Positions 62,216 to 64,000 of a stretch of DNA of 64,000 bases are shown one piece after another. Each line of letters starts with the position of its first letter. The stretch's first letter is position 1. The stretch is from Clostridium sp. BJN0013 (lineage in GTDB: Bacteria; Bacillota; Clostridia; Clostridiales; Clostridiaceae): contig NZ_CP162495.1 in assembly GCF_040939125.1 (NCBI RefSeq), forward strand, positions 2,790,001 to 2,854,000, written 5' to 3'. The notes beneath the pieces are model-generated. The model was not told the origin of the DNA, ran no database searches, and saw only the letters and a program-made list of their open reading frames with translations. The position numbers and the translations under genes were made by a program.

Positions 62216-64000
62216 ATGCCAACGATAGATGAGTCTATCCGAAAAATAGACAATGTAATATGTAGGCATTTAGATAATATTGAAGACTCATCTCGTGGTG
62301 CTATATCTCAAGATATTTTAGAGCAGTTAATGAAGCTCGTAAATCATATTATGCTCAAGTTTTATGCTAACAGCAGAGATATCTCCATTAGTGAAGAAAA
62401 TATAGCTAAAGCAGTCGAATTTGCTCAAGTAACCAGTGAAATAAACACTTTATATAAATTTCGCAACTATCTACAAATTGTTACCACTCAATATACTTTA
62501 GATGAAGATGGCTCAGAACGCTTAATGCTGAAGTATTATCAATACCTGCTAGAAGCCAAAAATCTACTTAGCCAATATTATGGTATACAGATACTACATA
62601 ATTTAGATAAGTTTCCTCTACACCTAGATGATACATTGCAGGAATACTATGCAAAAATCTCTGAAAAGATTGAACAGTACCCTGTAAGGACAGATGGTTA
62701 TGAAAGCAACAAATATTATATACAGAAGACAAAGCCTCTGTTTTTAAACAGAAAAATATATTATGAAATCACATTTGCTCCTGTAGATGATAGAAAAAAC
62801 AAATCTAAATCTAACAGAGTAATTGCTTTTACAAAAATACCTGTTAAAAGCAACTACGCATCCAGATTCCATCTTGTACAGGATTCAATAGAAATTCTAG
62901 GCAAGACAATGCCAATTATCATTATTGATGGTTGGGAAGTGTCAATCCGTGACTGTGAGTTTAAAAATTTTGTTTTGTTAATAAAGGGCGAGAAAAAAAG
63001 AGTACCTTACCCGGAGCAACGATTAATCTGTGACTTTCTTACTAAAAAGAAATTTACACTTAATGATCTAATGGACTTCCCGGATAAGGCGTATGATAAA
63101 ATTACGCTCGAATGGAAAAACAATCTTAATTCTCCGGTATTTATTCCTATTTTAGATTACTGCAGAAATCTTATACGAAGTGGCCGCAATGGACAAAATG
63201 TGCTGCGATATCTTCTTTATAACATGAACAATGTCATCATCAAGAGCCAGTATTCATCTGGCTACTATGATAGATATCGTGAGGAGTGGGTGAATGCTGG
63301 AAATAACCTTCTTTCTGGGTTGTATTTTGCAAACGGTTGCAGGCAGTTTGATTCTCTACCATTTAATAGATCACCTCTTGGTCATAATCCCAAACTAAGT
63401 GCTGTCTTCGATTGCATTCCTTGTAAGGATAAACGCCCTGAATTGTTCGCTAGATTTATAAGAAATAATACGGAAGGTAAAGGTCAGCTATTCACCAATA
63501 TTGATGAACTTAGCAATTTCCCCGATTATAAAATCCTTATAACCAAATATAACGATAGCCTTTGGTCTGGGCATAGACCAGAAAGTGATTTGATGCTTGA
63601 ACATAATCAAGTGTTTATAAATGACTACAAGTTGGATACCTGCAAAATAATTGAGAAATTACAAAAGTTAGCTGAATCGGGCATTGAAAATTACTCCGAT
63701 GATGTTGACATTTGGTTGCTTCTTGATGACTACAAAATTGATTGTGACGAAAAGAAAGATATCATCAACAGTATTTTCTCAGAATCAAGAGTTGGTGTAA
63801 TATATGGTTCTGCTGGTGTAGGGAAATCTACACTGATAAACCATGTTTCCCACTATCTAAATGCTAAAGAAAAACTTTATTTAACACAGACAAATCCTGC
63901 AAAAGAAAACTTGATGAGAAAGATTGATGCTGATAATACAACTTTTTCAACAATTGCAAGTTTTCTGAGTCAAGGTTCTAATATCACAGAATATGAACTG
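62216..64000 (+). CDS. Large protein with RecD-like ATPase domain (3' end beyond window)
   Basis: 595 codons visible, running off the right edge; AAAGGAGG precedes the ATG. Residues 1 to about 510 are unrecognised, starting helical (IRKIDNVICRHLDNIEDSSR). At about 530 comes VGVIYGSAGVGKSTLINHVS, a Walker A, followed by YLTQTNPAKENLMRKI and TTFSTIASFL, which match the order 'GxxGxGKST ... APTxxAaxxL ... TIHxxL' of RecD/AAA_30 SF1 helicases. With the small upstream gene it forms a two-gene unit. A role in anti-phage defence is inferred from its position beside a prophage and from the architecture. Confidence 0.75.
   Translation, partial: MPTIDESIRKIDNVICRHLDNIEDSSRGAISQDILEQLMKLVNHIMLKFYANSRDISISEENIAKAVEFAQVTSEINTLYKFRNYLQIVTTQYTLDEDGSERLMLKYYQYLLEAKNLLSQYYGIQILHNLDKFPLHLDDTLQEYYAKISEKIEQYPVRTDGYESNKYYIQKTKPLFLNRKIYYEITFAPVDDRKNKSKSNRVIAFTKIPVKSNYASRFHLVQDSIEILGKTMPIIIIDGWEVSIRDCEFKNFVLLIKGEKKRVPYPEQRLICDFLTKKKFTLNDLMDFPDKAYDKITLEWKNNLNSPVFIPILDYCRNLIRSGRNGQNVLRYLLYNMNNVIIKSQYSSGYYDRYREEWVNAGNNLLSGLYFANGCRQFDSLPFNRSPLGHNPKLSAVFDCIPCKDKRPELFARFIRNNTEGKGQLFTNIDELSNFPDYKILITKYNDSLWSGHRPESDLMLEHNQVFINDYKLDTCKIIEKLQKLAESGIENYSDDVDIWLLLDDYKIDCDEKKDIINSIFSESRVGVIYGSAGVGKSTLINHVSHYLNAKEKLYLTQTNPAKENLMRKIDADNTTFSTIASFLSQGSNITEYEL

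Overview
The window reads as chromosomal DNA of a low-to-moderate-GC Firmicute, most likely class Clostridia. The evidence is strong AGGAGG-type ribosome sites, clostridial-type large serine recombinases, a siphovirus-type prophage with gene families common in gut and environmental Clostridia (P27 terminase small subunit, DUF2800/DUF2815, VapE, amidoligase), and a thioredoxin-type ars operon. No rRNA, tRNA or CRISPR array was recognised.

Left part (1-11.6 kb, minus strand): one apparent defence operon. Order of transcription is a protein with an NBR1-type Ig-like domain, an excisionase-like HTH protein, hsdM, hsdS, an unknown 301-residue protein, hsdR, then hamA (DUF1837) and hamB (DEAD/DEAH helicase, running off the left edge). 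It joins a type I restriction-modification system to a Hachiman-type system. Its first gene is preceded by GTACCTA heptamers that look like an operator.

12-17.8 kb: a sigma-region-4-like gene with a strong terminator, a non-coding stretch with 31-bp-phased repeats, then an arsenic operon (arsR, acr3, a DUF2703-ArsD fusion, arsA, arsC). The ars promoter has consensus boxes and an ArsR-type operator in its spacer.

17.85-60.7 kb: an almost entirely minus-strand siphovirus-type prophage. From right to left it holds a sigma-like regulator, Rha, small metabolic and nuclease genes, VapE, VRR-NUC, an SNF2 helicase broken by a 5-bp duplication, DUF1492, HNH, terS, a phage metK, two DNA methyltransferases, an amidoligase/GGCT cassette, terL, portal, ClpP-like protease, capsid, connectors, tail proteins with a canonical -1 frameshift in the tail chaperone, tape measure, tail tip and fibres, holin, a second fibre-like gene, amidase, a displaced replication block (DUF2800, DUF2815, DNA polymerase) and three translationally coupled serine recombinases.

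Two repeated regulatory elements tie the prophage together. One is a promoter-like element in three copies (21.4, 46.6 and 47.8 kb). The other is a structured leader-like motif in three copies (21.7, 26.0 and 60.1 kb), each just upstream of the first gene of a unit.

Right part (60.7-64 kb): a structured leader with an attenuator-like terminator before the phage sigma gene, a short reading-frame remnant, then a plus-strand pair. The pair is a 278-residue protein preceded by four 10-bp tandem repeats, and a large protein with a RecD-like ATPase domain cut by the right edge. It is a plausible second defence locus whose regulator may be related to the one at 10.7 kb.
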